Assembly: GCA_023957125.1 (NCBI GenBank)
Contig: JAMLHL010000017.1
Span: 1-64,000 of the forward strand
From: Chitinophagaceae bacterium
Lineage (GTDB): Bacteria > Bacteroidota > Bacteroidia > Chitinophagales > Chitinophagaceae
Length of the DNA stretch: 64,000 bases
Direction of reading: 5' to 3'
The notes under the pieces were generated by a model. The model saw only the letters and a program-made list of their open reading frames with translations, was not told where the DNA came from and made no database searches. Numbering within the stretch: the stretch's first letter is position 1; every line of letters starts with the position of its first letter. Made by a program: the position numbers and the translations under genes. Positions 1-8,460 of this stretch are shown here, piece after piece.

Positions 1-96
1 ACCCTCATGGTAATTCAAAAAGGCAATGACCTCCTTTTCAATGTCCACGTCGGCATGGAGCTCGCGTTTGTATTCTATACGGTTAGTCTCGGACAT
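1..96 (-). CDS. AlbA_2-type (Schlafen-like) DNA-binding/ATP-binding protein, N-terminal fragment
   Basis: Only the first 32 codons are present; the gene runs off the left edge of the window. The ATG is at 96-94 on the minus strand. The peptide begins MSETNRIEYKREL and continues into VIAFLNYHEG. This is the typical opening of proteins with an AlbA_2 (Schlafen AlbA-2) divergent nucleic-acid-binding domain, where an NRxEYKxxL stretch is followed by KEVxAFLN. Such proteins are often found in defence or accessory islands and are of unclear biochemical role. The start lies about 20 bp downstream of the stop of the truncated DUF1998 gene on the same strand, so the two were probably one operon. The family call rests on the N-terminus alone. 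Confidence 0.6.
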   Translation of the reverse strand, partial: MSETNRIEYKRELHADVDIEKEVIAFLNYHEG

Positions 97-116
97 TTTT
101 CAATCGTTTTTTTTAA

Positions 117-872
117 CTAAGAAATAATGTCATTGATATATTTACTATCGACATCAGCTCCACTTGATTGCAAAATCCTTTCAATAAAAGACTCGCTCCA
201 AAACGGATGAGCAATCAATATCCGGCGAACATCTGAATTCAAATAGAAAACCCCATTATCCTCTTCCAAAGTATAATTATCCTTATTTTTCAATATAGTT
301 CTCAAATCCCCATTAAAAAAATTTTGCCAATATTCTTGCCTAAAATTCAATTCAAAACGCTCATCATTAGCCAAACCCGCTAAGTCTAATGCCAATCGCC
401 AGTTCAACAAATTATGATACTTCTGATTATAGTAATCCCTCAAACAGTCATAGCATGAAGAAGTGCAATCTTTGTGATTACTGTTTAATAAGAAAGAGTA
501 CAGATTATTATCGGCCCCATTTTGAATTAGCTGACTGATAAAAACTTCCGCTGCGATATTTTCATCTTCTTTACCATTAAGGTAAGAGCAATAACCCGCG
601 CCGTTCACAGCCTTCTCAACCATATAAATTTCATGGGATTTCGTTTCAGGCGAAATCCGATATCCGATATCAAATTCATTGGTTTCAATATCTAAGATAC
701 TGCATATCGCCTTACGAATCAAGTAGCCCCATGACAAGAACGCCGCTTGCTGATATATGTCTCCAGACTTGAATTCATATTTGTTTTTGTCGACACCTTT
801 TAGAGAAAGAGTAACAGACTGATTTTCCCGCCCTTCTGGCGTTGACGCAATGTTACTTTCATTTTCTTTCAG
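117..872 (-). pseudogene. DUF1998 domain fragment of a DEAD/DEAH-type helicase (5'-truncated)
   Basis: The reading frame is open from just inside a stop at 875-873 to the stop at 117. It has no ATG or GTG in its first 45 codons; the first usable start is TTG at 737, which cuts into conserved sequence. Upstream of 737 the frame still encodes protein-like sequence (for example GVDKNKYEFKSGD), so the gene has lost its 5' part. The conserved patch is CTSSCYDCLRDYYNQ followed by a LLNWRLALDL-like helix. This is the Cys-rich, zinc-binding C-terminus (DUF1998/MZB) of MrfA-type and DrmB-type helicase-associated proteins. No helicase motif remains. It cannot be assigned to a particular defence system (DISARM DrmB is one option). 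Base composition is more A+T-rich than the adjacent mnmE. Confidence 0.7.
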
Positions 873-901
873 TTAAAAAAGTTCCTAAAAATCCCAAACA
901 G

Positions 902-998
902 AATATCGGGCAACAAAAAAAATATCGGGCAACAAACATTCTATTTAGGCAACAAATAGGCAACAAAAATAAATAAAAAAGGGCAATCAGGCAACAAA
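902..998. repeat. Short direct repeats, consensus RGGCAACAAA, five copies
   Basis: The 10-mer RGGCAACAAA occurs at 908-917, 927-936, 947-956, 958-967 and 989-998, always in the same orientation. The first two copies share a longer 16-bp unit, AATATCGGGCAACAAA, at 902-917 and 921-936. They lie in an A-rich non-coding strip of about 190 bp between the broken DUF1998 gene and the 3' end of mnmE. Spacing is irregular (19, 20, 11 and 31 bp), which is unlike a simple slippage array and more like a set of protein-binding sites. No open reading frame here looks real. Confidence 0.75.
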
Positions 999-1062
999 AA
1001 AGAGAAAGAAAAAAGAATAAAAACATTGAAAAACAAGCACTTAGCAAACAAAAGAAAGGTAT

Positions 1063-2445
1063 TTACTTTCCGATACAAAACTTCCCGAAGATCGTCCCCA
1101 GGATATCCCGGTCTGTTTCTACCTGACCGGTTATTTCGCCTAAGTAGTGCAGGCAGCGGCGGATATCCAACGCCAGGAGGTCGCCGGTAAGATGACGGTC
1201 CATCCCCGCTTTTATATCGTTCAAACATTCCAGCACTTTTCCCAGCGCTTCGTCGTGGCGTGCATTGGTAATAATAGTGGCTTCCGTGTTTACACTTTCT
1301 CCAATGGCTTTTTGGTAAACCAGTTCCTTGAGTTCGTTGATCCCGAAGCCCTCTTTGGCATCAATGAAAGGTGCCGGGGGCTCTCCCTCACTTCCTTCCG
1401 CTTTCCTTCTGTGCTGCCAGGCCCTGCACTTATTATATACCGTGATGGTCTTAGACGAATATTCCTGCAGCCAGCCGAATCCTTCCGAGGTTTTTTCTTC
1501 GTCAAGCAGATCCACCACGTGTACAATAATATCGGCGCGGGTGGCATTCTGCCTGCTCCTTTCAATGCCGAGGTTTTCAATGCGGTCCGTACTGTGTTCG
1601 CGGATGCCTGCTGTATCAATTAACCGAAACATCACCCCTTTGATGTTCAGCATCTCCTCTATCGTATCCCTGGTGGTACCGGCTATCTCACTTACAATAG
1701 CCCGCTCTTCATTCAGCAGGGCATTCAGCAGGGTGGACTTCCCGGCGTTAGGCTTGCCGATAATGGCAACGCTCACGCCGTTTTTAATTGCGTTGCCCAG
1801 GTGAAAAGATTCTTTCAGGTGTTTTACTTTCTGATACAGTTGATTTACAAGATTCATCAGTTGGGTTCTGTCGGCAAATTCCACATCTTCATCCGAAAAA
1901 TCCAGTTCCAGTTCAATTAAAGCTGCAAAATGGATCAATTCATCCCTCAATGCTTTCAGGTCTTTTGAGAAGCCGCCCCGCAGTTGATTCAGCGCGGTTT
2001 GCTGGGCTGCCCTGGATTGGGAAGCAATAACATCCGCTACCGCTTCAGCCTGGGTGAGGTCCATCTTCCCGTTTAAAAAGGCTCTTTGCGTAAACTCGCC
2101 GGGATGCGCCAGGCGGGCGCCTTGTTGTATGCAGGCATCTACAATACGTTGCAGGATATAAGGCGAACCATGACAACTGATTTCAATTACATTTTCCCCG
2201 GTATAGGATTTAGGCGCCCGGTAGATAGACACTACCACTTCATCCAGCAGCTCTTCTTTGTTTTTAAGCACTCCCACATGCAGGGTGTGAGAGGGCTGAT
2301 CCGGCAGGTTTTTACCCGAAAACAGGGCATTTGCAATAGCAATACTGTGTGCCCCGCTCAGGCGTATAATGCCTATTGCGCCCATGCCGGGCGCTGTTGC
2401 GGGCGCTACGATCGTATCTTGCCATCCGGCAAATAAATGTGGCAT
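1063..2445 (-). CDS. mnmE: tRNA uridine-5-carboxymethylaminomethyl(34) synthesis GTPase MnmE
   Basis: This is the 460-residue GTPase that, with MnmG, modifies U34 of tRNAs in the cytoplasm. The N-terminal folate-binding domain (1-120) starts with DTIVAPATAPG and contains the CHGSPYI motif. The G domain is inserted in the helical domain: P-loop GKPNAGKS at 230-237 and DTAG at 277-280. The protein ends in CIGK with the family's conserved C-terminal Cys. One oddity is that the expected G4 motif NKxD reads NKCR at 338-341, so the usual guanine-specifying Asp is missing, and the G5 region reads DAK. The start at 2445 gives a full-length protein. The 3' end borders an accessory remnant. Confidence 0.96.
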   Translation of the reverse strand: MPHLFAGWQDTIVAPATAPGMGAIGIIRLSGAHSIAIANALFSGKNLPDQPSHTLHVGVLKNKEELLDEVVVSIYRAPKSYTGENVIEISCHGSPYILQRIVDACIQQGARLAHPGEFTQRAFLNGKMDLTQAEAVADVIASQSRAAQQTALNQLRGGFSKDLKALRDELIHFAALIELELDFSDEDVEFADRTQLMNLVNQLYQKVKHLKESFHLGNAIKNGVSVAIIGKPNAGKSTLLNALLNEERAIVSEIAGTTRDTIEEMLNIKGVMFRLIDTAGIREHSTDRIENLGIERSRQNATRADIIVHVVDLLDEEKTSEGFGWLQEYSSKTITVYNKCRAWQHRRKAEGSEGEPPAPFIDAKEGFGINELKELVYQKAIGESVNTEATIITNARHDEALGKVLECLNDIKAGMDRHLTGDLLALDIRRCLHYLGEITGQVETDRDILGTIFGKFCIGK

Positions 2446-2449
2446 CTTG

Positions 2450-2457
2450 CAAAAATA
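2450..2457 (-). promoter_or_regulatory. Possible -7 element (TATTTTTG) for mnmE
   Basis: Read on the minus strand, these bases match the Bacteroidetes TAnnTTTG box and end 5 bp before the mnmE ATG. No convincing -33 TTTG is visible, so this is weak and would imply a very short or absent leader. Confidence 0.3.
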
Positions 2458-2475
2458 CGATTTGATGGAAGTAAA

Positions 2476-2505
2476 AATCCCCGCTGTAAGATAACAGCGG
2501 GGATT
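2476..2505 (-). terminator. Rho-independent terminator after the exbB-exbD-tonB operon
   Basis: The arms AATCCCCGCTGT (2476-2487) and ACAGCGGGGATT (2494-2505) form a perfect 12-bp stem with a 6-nt loop. On the minus strand the stem is followed by a T run. It lies 25 bp beyond the tonB stop and upstream of mnmE, so it should separate the two units. Confidence 0.85.
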
Positions 2506-2530
2506 GTATAAACATGATAATGATAACCTG

Positions 2531-3361
2531 CTAATTGTCGGCGATCTGGAAAGTAACCGGTTGCTTACGATATGCTTTTACCTTGCGTCCGTTTTGTTCA
2601 GCCGGTGTCCATTTCGGACCTTTTCTGATGGCGTTGACACAAATCTCCGCCAGTTTCGTCCCTTTCATCGTCAGGGCTTCCACATCACTTATATTTCCTT
2701 CCCTGTCCACGATAAACTGAACCACACAGGTACCGGCTTTACCTGCGTCCTGCAGTTCGTCAATGTACCGGTTGATTTCTCTCGAAATATATTTGGCCCA
2801 GGCCTTGTCGCCGCCGGGGAACTTAGCCTCGATTTCCACTTTCTGAAAGACTTTGTCCTCATCGTCCTTGACCGGTGCTTCTACCACGCCGCCTTTGTCT
2901 TCAACCGGCGGAGCTACTATACCTAAATCTTTTACCCCTTCCTGGTTGATGGTACTGATGGTAGCCTCTTTCAGTTCTTCAACTTCCTTCATTTCTTCCT
3001 CGGGCTTCACTTCTTCGTCTTTTACCACTTTGGGTGGCGTAAACTTCGCCATTTCAATTTTTGGAGGATCTGGTGGCTTCGGAGGAGGAGGTGGTGGAGG
3101 CGGCTCCATTGGTTTTTCCTCCTGTATGCTGGTCAGTTCCACATCCTTAGCCTGAATAACCACAGCCTTTTTTGTGCCTTCAATTTTTATTCCCAGAACA
3201 GAAACCAATATAAAAAGCGCAGCTACCGAAGCAGTAATAGCCAAAGCTACGGTTAGCCTCTTCCGGTATTTGGTTCTCAGTTCATAAGCGCCGTAATTTT
3301 TGTTTCTTCCGTCAAAGATGATATCAAGAAGACTGGCGCTCGGAATTTTACTTACATCCAT
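2531..3361 (-). CDS. tonB: TonB family energy transducer
   Basis: This 276-residue protein is anchored in the inner membrane and spans the periplasm to couple the ExbB/ExbD motor to outer-membrane receptors. The cytoplasmic N-terminus carries the Bacteroidetes-style GRNKNYGAYELR segment (about 18-29), followed by a single membrane helix at about 36-59. A proline tract lies at about 87-100, then an acidic Glu/Lys/Val linker, and the TonB C-terminal domain occupies about 185-276. It is the last gene of the minus-strand cluster exbB-exbD-exbD-tonB, 56 bp after exbD, and is followed by a strong terminator. Likely clients are the SusC proteins at the far end of the window. Confidence 0.93.
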   Translation of the reverse strand: MDVSKIPSASLLDIIFDGRNKNYGAYELRTKYRKRLTVALAITASVAALFILVSVLGIKIEGTKKAVVIQAKDVELTSIQEEKPMEPPPPPPPPKPPDPPKIEMAKFTPPKVVKDEEVKPEEEMKEVEELKEATISTINQEGVKDLGIVAPPVEDKGGVVEAPVKDDEDKVFQKVEIEAKFPGGDKAWAKYISREINRYIDELQDAGKAGTCVVQFIVDREGNISDVEALTMKGTKLAEICVNAIRKGPKWTPAEQNGRKVKAYRKQPVTFQIADN

Positions 3362-3417
3362 GATAAGCTTTTTAAATTTATATTAAGATGCAGGGATTCG
3401 CAAAAATCCACAAACAT

Positions 3418-3951
3418 TTATTCTATACCATTCGCCTTTTCCGTAGTGGTCAGTATTTCATTTTCCACGGGAGAAATAGACACCAGGGCATATTTTTTCA
3501 CTTCATTAATAGCCATTTCATCCAGCAGCGCCACCACGTTCTGATAGTTTGCTTCGCTATTGGGTTTAATAACCACTACAAAATCCTCCGGCTTGGTGGA
3601 TTTCTTTTTGTTGATAATGACTTCTCTTATCTTTTTATAAGTTGAAGTCTGCAACTGGGTGGGATCGTCGCCTTCATAATAATACACTCCGTTATCCTTC
3701 CCCAACAGGATGATGAGCGCTCCGGAGGCTTTGATCTTGGTTTGTTCCTCTACTTTTTCCGTGTCTTTAGGCATGATCAACTGCATAGCAGTTGGTTGCG
3801 ACATGGTAGTGGAAAATATAAAGAAAGTGATCAACAGAAATCCAAGATCCACCATTGGAGTCATGTCCACACGTGTAGAAAGCTTTTTTGCTTTTTTGAC
3901 GCCGGGCCCTTTTTTACCACCACCGCTATCGGCGGTATCCATTGATGCCAT
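3418..3951 (-). CDS. exbD: ExbD/TolR family biopolymer transporter (second copy in operon)
   Basis: This 177-residue protein has a basic Gly/Lys-rich cytoplasmic N-terminus and one membrane helix (about 31-52) carrying the conserved proton-path Asp (D35 in MVDLGFLLITFF). A periplasmic domain of about 120 residues follows. ExbD forms the proton-conducting core of the ExbB motor. It lies 52 bp downstream of another exbD. Paired, divergent ExbD proteins in one operon are usual in Bacteroidota and probably make a heteromeric stator. Its periplasmic part is shorter than that of the first copy. Confidence 0.92.
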   Translation of the reverse strand: MASMDTADSGGGKKGPGVKKAKKLSTRVDMTPMVDLGFLLITFFIFSTTMSQPTAMQLIMPKDTEKVEEQTKIKASGALIILLGKDNGVYYYEGDDPTQLQTSTYKKIREVIINKKKSTKPEDFVVVIKPNSEANYQNVVALLDEMAINEVKKYALVSISPVENEILTTTEKANGIE

Positions 3952-4003
3952 ACAACTTATTTTTTAGTTAATACAAATAATAATCACTTCACCTGCTCTT
4001 GCT

Positions 4004-4666
4004 CTAACCGCCGGAACCTTTCCTGATCAACTCTTGCCTGGTATTATATAAGGGAGTACCCGGGGGAGCATCTTCAAAACTGGTTACCAATTGAAATTTA
4101 TTGATATCATTACGCGTAAATGCATCCAGCACGTTTTTAACTACCGGGAACTTCGTTTCATTATCCGCTTTGATCAGCCAGGAAATTTTCTTCCCGGCAT
4201 AGGTGGATTTTGCATCCCTGATCCAGTAATACAACTCCCCTCCTGTGGAATCAGGAACAGGAATGCCCGGTTGTTTTACATTCTTCGCCTGTTCGGGGTC
4301 CATTGAAAGCAATTCTTTCATCCCTGCAAACGGAACGCCTAAACTGGGTGCATTGGTAAACGCTTTGATATTGGCGGCAGAAAGTCCCAATTGCCTGGTT
4401 TCATTCAGGTTATTGGCAATTGACTGGCGCGCGTTGGGATCGTCCATCTGAACAAAAACCCTTCCGTTCTTGTCAATGGTTACCAGAAACGCATCCACCT
4501 CGGGTACTTTATCCGCCGAAACCGAACTGGGGGTTGTTACCTCCACCGGTTCCACAGGCTTGAATTTAGTAGCAAGAATAAAAAAGGTCAGGATCAGAAA
4601 CGATACATCCACAAAAGCTGTCATATCTACCCATGTACTTTTCCTTACCAATTTAGCTTTAGCCAT
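4004..4666 (-). CDS. exbD: ExbD/TolR family biopolymer transporter (first copy in operon)
   Basis: This protein has 220 residues. A short cytoplasmic N-terminus is followed by a membrane helix with the key Asp (D20 in AFVDVSFLILTFF) and a longer periplasmic domain than in its partner. That domain includes a Pro/Gly-containing insert around 130-160 not seen in the second copy. It lies 67 bp downstream of exbB. It acts in the inner membrane as part of the proton-driven ExbB-ExbD motor for TonB. Confidence 0.92.
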   Translation of the reverse strand: MAKAKLVRKSTWVDMTAFVDVSFLILTFFILATKFKPVEPVEVTTPSSVSADKVPEVDAFLVTIDKNGRVFVQMDDPNARQSIANNLNETRQLGLSAANIKAFTNAPSLGVPFAGMKELLSMDPEQAKNVKQPGIPVPDSTGGELYYWIRDAKSTYAGKKISWLIKADNETKFPVVKNVLDAFTRNDINKFQLVTSFEDAPPGTPLYNTRQELIRKGSGG

Positions 4667-4733
4667 TTGAATAATATTTTAATTGACTTATAAGATGAAA
4701 TACCGGTCATATTCCATACACAATTCCCCGATT

Positions 4734-5600
4734 TTATTTGTATTGGGAAGCGAAACTTTGTGTAAGGGTGAATCCTGATTCATCAATACCAAACGTAATG
4801 GTGTCAATTTTAGTGGTAAAAATATTATACATGATCAGGGCGAAAGCCGAAGTGGCGATACCTAAAGCGGTATTATACAACGCTTCTGCAATACCTATTG
4901 CAAGTTCTGCGGCAGCGCCCGCACCACCTTCTTCACCCAAGGCGCCGAAAGACCGGATCATTCCCATTACCGTTCCAAGCAGGGCCACCAGGGTACCTAC
5001 GGAAGTGATGGTAGAAAGGAAAACGAGGTTCTTCTGCAGCATGGGCATTTCAAGAGCGGTGGCTTCTTCCACTTCTTTTTGAATAGCCGCTACTTTTTGT
5101 TCCGTACTAAGTCCGCCCTCGGTGATCATTTCTTTGTATCTGCGCAGTCCGGCTTTCATTACGTTGCCTACGGAGCCTTGTTGCTTGTCGCATTCAACCA
5201 GGGCTGCATCAACATTTTTATTGGCCAGGTGATATTGTACTTTTCTGACAAATTCGGCATTGGAACCTTTTCCGGTTGATTTGGAAATGGAAAGAAAACG
5301 CTCAATGGAAAATACAATTACCATCACGAACATGCCGATCAGCACGGGCACGATAATTCCACCCTCATAGATACCGTGGAACTGACCGATAGGACCTTTA
5401 TGACTGGGCCAAAATCCACCCTCCGGATCTGGCTTGCTAAAGCCGGATGGATCTCCCATAACATATCTCCAGATAATATACCCCACAATAATACACAGAA
5501 TAGGGGCCAGCCATGAAATGATATTGCTGCTACGCTTAGGTTGTACAGACGTAGATGCTTTCACGGCAGATGCGGTTGCGGTTGGTTTAGTTTCAGCCAT
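4734..5600 (-). CDS. exbB: MotA/TolQ/ExbB proton channel family protein
   Basis: This 288-residue protein is the first gene of the TonB-energising operon. An Ala/Thr/Lys-rich N-terminus precedes a first membrane helix (about 28-47). A Gly/Pro-rich periplasmic loop and a second helix (about 80-101, ending FSIERFLSI) follow. The long cytoplasmic segment and the paired C-terminal helices (about 190-265) carry the MotA/TolQ/ExbB signature, including TLVALLGTVMGMIRSF. It assembles as the pentameric ring around ExbD. The start is the only ATG before the conserved region. Confidence 0.94.
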   Translation of the reverse strand: MAETKPTATASAVKASTSVQPKRSSNIISWLAPILCIIVGYIIWRYVMGDPSGFSKPDPEGGFWPSHKGPIGQFHGIYEGGIIVPVLIGMFVMVIVFSIERFLSISKSTGKGSNAEFVRKVQYHLANKNVDAALVECDKQQGSVGNVMKAGLRRYKEMITEGGLSTEQKVAAIQKEVEEATALEMPMLQKNLVFLSTITSVGTLVALLGTVMGMIRSFGALGEEGGAGAAAELAIGIAEALYNTALGIATSAFALIMYNIFTTKIDTITFGIDESGFTLTQSFASQYK

Positions 5601-5903
5601 AACTCTTGTTTTTTTGAATTAAAGGTTTTACAATTTTTAAAGTGTGTGGTTTTGATTCACAATTCTACACAAAAACAACATAAAATGTTTAAAAGAAGGT
5701 AGAAAAATTTATTTGGGAGGCACAATATAGGAAATTTCCAAAATCTACCAACAGTTTTGACTTTTGTTTTTACTATTCCCACCTCTCCTGTATTTGGCTG
5801 CCTGCCCGCTTCTCTGAAAAAAGTACTTTCCGTTTACCTGAAAAAATACCCTCATCTTTGGGTTGTCACTAAATTCACTTCCGGAATATCAATCTGAATT
5901 TAT
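5601..5903. other. Intergenic region between the divergent exbB operon and the metalloprotease
   Basis: This 303-bp A+T-rich gap lies between divergent start codons, so it must hold both promoters. For the plus strand, CATCTTTG at 5853-5860 is one mismatch from TAnnTTTG. For the minus strand, TAGAATTG (5667-5660) is a similar one-mismatch box. Neither has a clean -33 element at the usual distance. No ORF, repeat or RNA gene is evident. Confidence 0.45.
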
Positions 5904-8438
5904 ATGAGTATCAGATCTCTTTTTCTGTTTTTTATATTGCTTCTGACTACAGGAATAGGATTCTCCCAAGATAATAAAAAACCCGCTGCCCCTGCACCGG
6001 TACCCCCTGTTGCCGATAAAAGCGGTCCGAAACCTTATGCGGATGTTATTACCGGGAAAGCAAAAACCGACAGCGGGCTGTTCCTGGTGCATAAACTGGA
6101 AAATAAATACTTTTTCGAAATCCCGGATTCCCTGCTGAACCGGGACATCCTGGTGGTAAACCGGATATCAAAAGCCGCAGCCGGTATGCGAAATGTTTTT
6201 TTTGGATATGCCGGGGACCAAATCGGGAATAATGTAATCCGGTTCGAAAAAGGGCCGAATAATAAATTGTTTCTGAAAAAAGTATCTTATGATGAAATTT
6301 CAAGAGATTCCACGCAGGCGATGTACCGGGCGGTTAATAATTCCAACCTGCTGCCCATCGTCGCGTCTTTCAGCGTCAAAGTGTTGCCTACGGATTCTAC
6401 AGGAACGGTGATTGATTTCACGGATTATATCGCCGGGGATAACGATGTTTTGTTTTTTTCGGGAAATGCCAAAACGGCTTACCAGGTGGGCGGCTACCAA
6501 TCAGACAAATCCTACATCAGCGATGTCAGAAGCTATCCGCTTAATATTGAGATCCAAACAGTGAAGACATATAGCAAAGGCGGTGGTGGCAGCCTTGCCG
6601 CCCGGCCGCCGTCAGCCGGTACGCCGTCACAAAATGTATTGTTCACCATAGCCTTGAACAGCTCCCTGGTATTATTGCCCAAAGTGCCTGCCAGGCAACG
6701 TTTTTTTGACCCGCGGGTGGGTTATTTCGTGAGGCGTTATACTGATTTCGATGCGAATCCGCAGGGCATAAAGGAAATCTCAACCGTTGTTCGCTGGAAA
6801 CTCGAACCGCGGGAAGAAGACATTGAAAAATACAAAAGGGGAGAACTGGTAGAACCCAAAAAACAGATTATCTATTATATTGACCCGGCAACTCCACCCA
6901 AATGGGTGCCTTATCTTATCCAGGGAGTAAACGACTGGCAGGTGGCTTTTGAACAGGCGGGGTTTAAAAATGCGATTGTGGCAAAACGGGCTCCCGGGCC
7001 GCATGAAGATTCTACCTGGAGCCTTGAAGACGCCCGTTACTCCGCAATTGTATATAAGCCCTCTGTTGTTGCCAATGCTATGGGCCCCAATGTTCACGAC
7101 CCCAGGTCGGGTGAAATCCTGGAAAGTCATATCAATTGGTATCACAATGTGATGAACCTGCTGCGCAACTGGTATTTTATCCAGTGCGCCCCTTCCGATC
7201 CGCGGGCGCGTAAAATGGTGTTTGACGATGAACTCATGGGACAATTGATCCGGTTTGTGGCCTCTCATGAAGTGGGGCACACGCTCGGACTGCGGCACAA
7301 CTTCGGCTCCAGTTCTACCGTCCCGGTGGAAAAACTCAGGGATAAGGCCTGGGTGGAGGCCAACGGTCATACGCCTTCCATTATGGATTATGCCCGCTTT
7401 AATTATGTGGCTCAGCCCGAAGACAGCATTTCCGAAAAAGGACTCTTTCCCCGGATAGGTGATTACGACAAATGGGCGATTGAATGGGGCTACCGCTGGT
7501 TCCCGGACGCCGCTACACCGGAAGAGGAAATCCCGGTACTCAACCAGCTGACTATCGAAAAACTTAAAGACCAACGTTTTTGGTTTGGTACAGAATCCAA
7601 TGCAGACGACCCCCGGTCACAAAATGAAGACCTGGGCGACAATGCCATGAAAGCTGGCGCTTATGGGATTAAAAATTTGCAACGGATCATTACCCATCTT
7701 CCGGAATGGACCCGCGAAGCCAATAAAGATTACGGCAATCTTTCCACCCTGTATAGTGAACTCACCACCCAATTCGGCCGCTATATGGGGCATGTGGCTA
7801 AGAATATCGGGGGGGTCTGTGAAACGCCCAAAACCGTTGAACAGCCGGGGTCTGTTTACAGCTATACTCCGAGAGCGGTGCAAAAAGAAGCAATGAATTT
7901 TTTGATCAGGCAATTGTTTGTAACCCCCACCTGGCTTATTGACAACGATATTTTAAACCGCATTGGCAATACGGGCTTGTCGGTTATCAGCAGCCGGCAG
8001 GAAGCGGTGTTGAACAGGCTCATCAGTACGGGTACCTTGAGTAAACTGCTGAGTATGGAGGCCGAGCTGGGCAAAGGAGCATATAGGGCGGCGGATATGC
8101 TGAACGACCTCAAAAAAGGAATATGGAGTGAACTCCCGGCGAGGAAACCGGTTGACATCTACCGGCGCAATCTTCAAAAGGCCTATGTAGAAAAGGTGGG
8201 GCAGATCGTTAGTCCCTCCTATACGGCTCCGCCAGGAGGGATTTCTTTCCGGATAGGCGCCCCGGCGGCCATGATGGATACCAGGAAAAGTGACATCCTA
8301 TCATTGCTCAAGGGCAATCTGCGCACGCTGCAAACAGAGATAAAAGCCGCTTTGTCTGCTACTAATGATGAAATGACCCGGTATCACCTGCAGGATGTAA
8401 ACGACCGGATAGAAAAGATATTAAATCCTTCCAGATAA
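5904..8438 (+). CDS. Secreted zinc-dependent metalloprotease (metzincin, DUF5117/DUF5118 family)
   Basis: This 844-residue protein has an N-terminal signal peptide (about 1-21, ending GIGFSQ), so it is exported. The zinc site HEVGHTLGLRH lies at residues 455-465 (His455, Glu456, His459, His465), which is the HExxHxxGxxH metzincin pattern. A Met-containing turn (SIMDYAR) follows. The N-terminal region matches the DUF5118/DUF5117 arrangement common in Bacteroidota enzymes of this group. The substrate is unknown. It is divergent from exbB, and an SDR gene follows 22 bp downstream, which suggests co-transcription. There is no T9SS sorting domain, so periplasmic or lipid-independent export is likely. 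Confidence 0.9.
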   Translation: MSIRSLFLFFILLLTTGIGFSQDNKKPAAPAPVPPVADKSGPKPYADVITGKAKTDSGLFLVHKLENKYFFEIPDSLLNRDILVVNRISKAAAGMRNVFFGYAGDQIGNNVIRFEKGPNNKLFLKKVSYDEISRDSTQAMYRAVNNSNLLPIVASFSVKVLPTDSTGTVIDFTDYIAGDNDVLFFSGNAKTAYQVGGYQSDKSYISDVRSYPLNIEIQTVKTYSKGGGGSLAARPPSAGTPSQNVLFTIALNSSLVLLPKVPARQRFFDPRVGYFVRRYTDFDANPQGIKEISTVVRWKLEPREEDIEKYKRGELVEPKKQIIYYIDPATPPKWVPYLIQGVNDWQVAFEQAGFKNAIVAKRAPGPHEDSTWSLEDARYSAIVYKPSVVANAMGPNVHDPRSGEILESHINWYHNVMNLLRNWYFIQCAPSDPRARKMVFDDELMGQLIRFVASHEVGHTLGLRHNFGSSSTVPVEKLRDKAWVEANGHTPSIMDYARFNYVAQPEDSISEKGLFPRIGDYDKWAIEWGYRWFPDAATPEEEIPVLNQLTIEKLKDQRFWFGTESNADDPRSQNEDLGDNAMKAGAYGIKNLQRIITHLPEWTREANKDYGNLSTLYSELTTQFGRYMGHVAKNIGGVCETPKTVEQPGSVYSYTPRAVQKEAMNFLIRQLFVTPTWLIDNDILNRIGNTGLSVISSRQEAVLNRLISTGTLSKLLSMEAELGKGAYRAADMLNDLKKGIWSELPARKPVDIYRRNLQKAYVEKVGQIVSPSYTAPPGGISFRIGAPAAMMDTRKSDILSLLKGNLRTLQTEIKAALSATNDEMTRYHLQDVNDRIEKILNPSR

Positions 8439-8460
8439 ATGACATTAAAAAATATACAAT

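Noticed and set aside
1063..1080. Match of the mnmE 3' end to the SGI1 attachment sequence taken as proof of an att site
   Set aside because: The same bases encode the conserved CIGK-stop end of MnmE, so similarity is expected without any integration. It is kept only as a hypothesis.
859..1228. Minus-strand ORFs of 62 and 95 residues across the repeat region
   Set aside because: They are low-complexity translations of A/T-rich repeats and of the mnmE 3' end in the wrong frame.
3418..4666. Two exbD genes in one operon as an unusual duplication
   Set aside because: The arrangement exbB-exbD-exbD-tonB is ordinary in Bacteroidota.
6780..7574. 264-residue minus-strand ORF inside the metalloprotease gene
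   Set aside because: Antisense shadow of a clear metzincin coding sequence; no start context and no recognisable domain.
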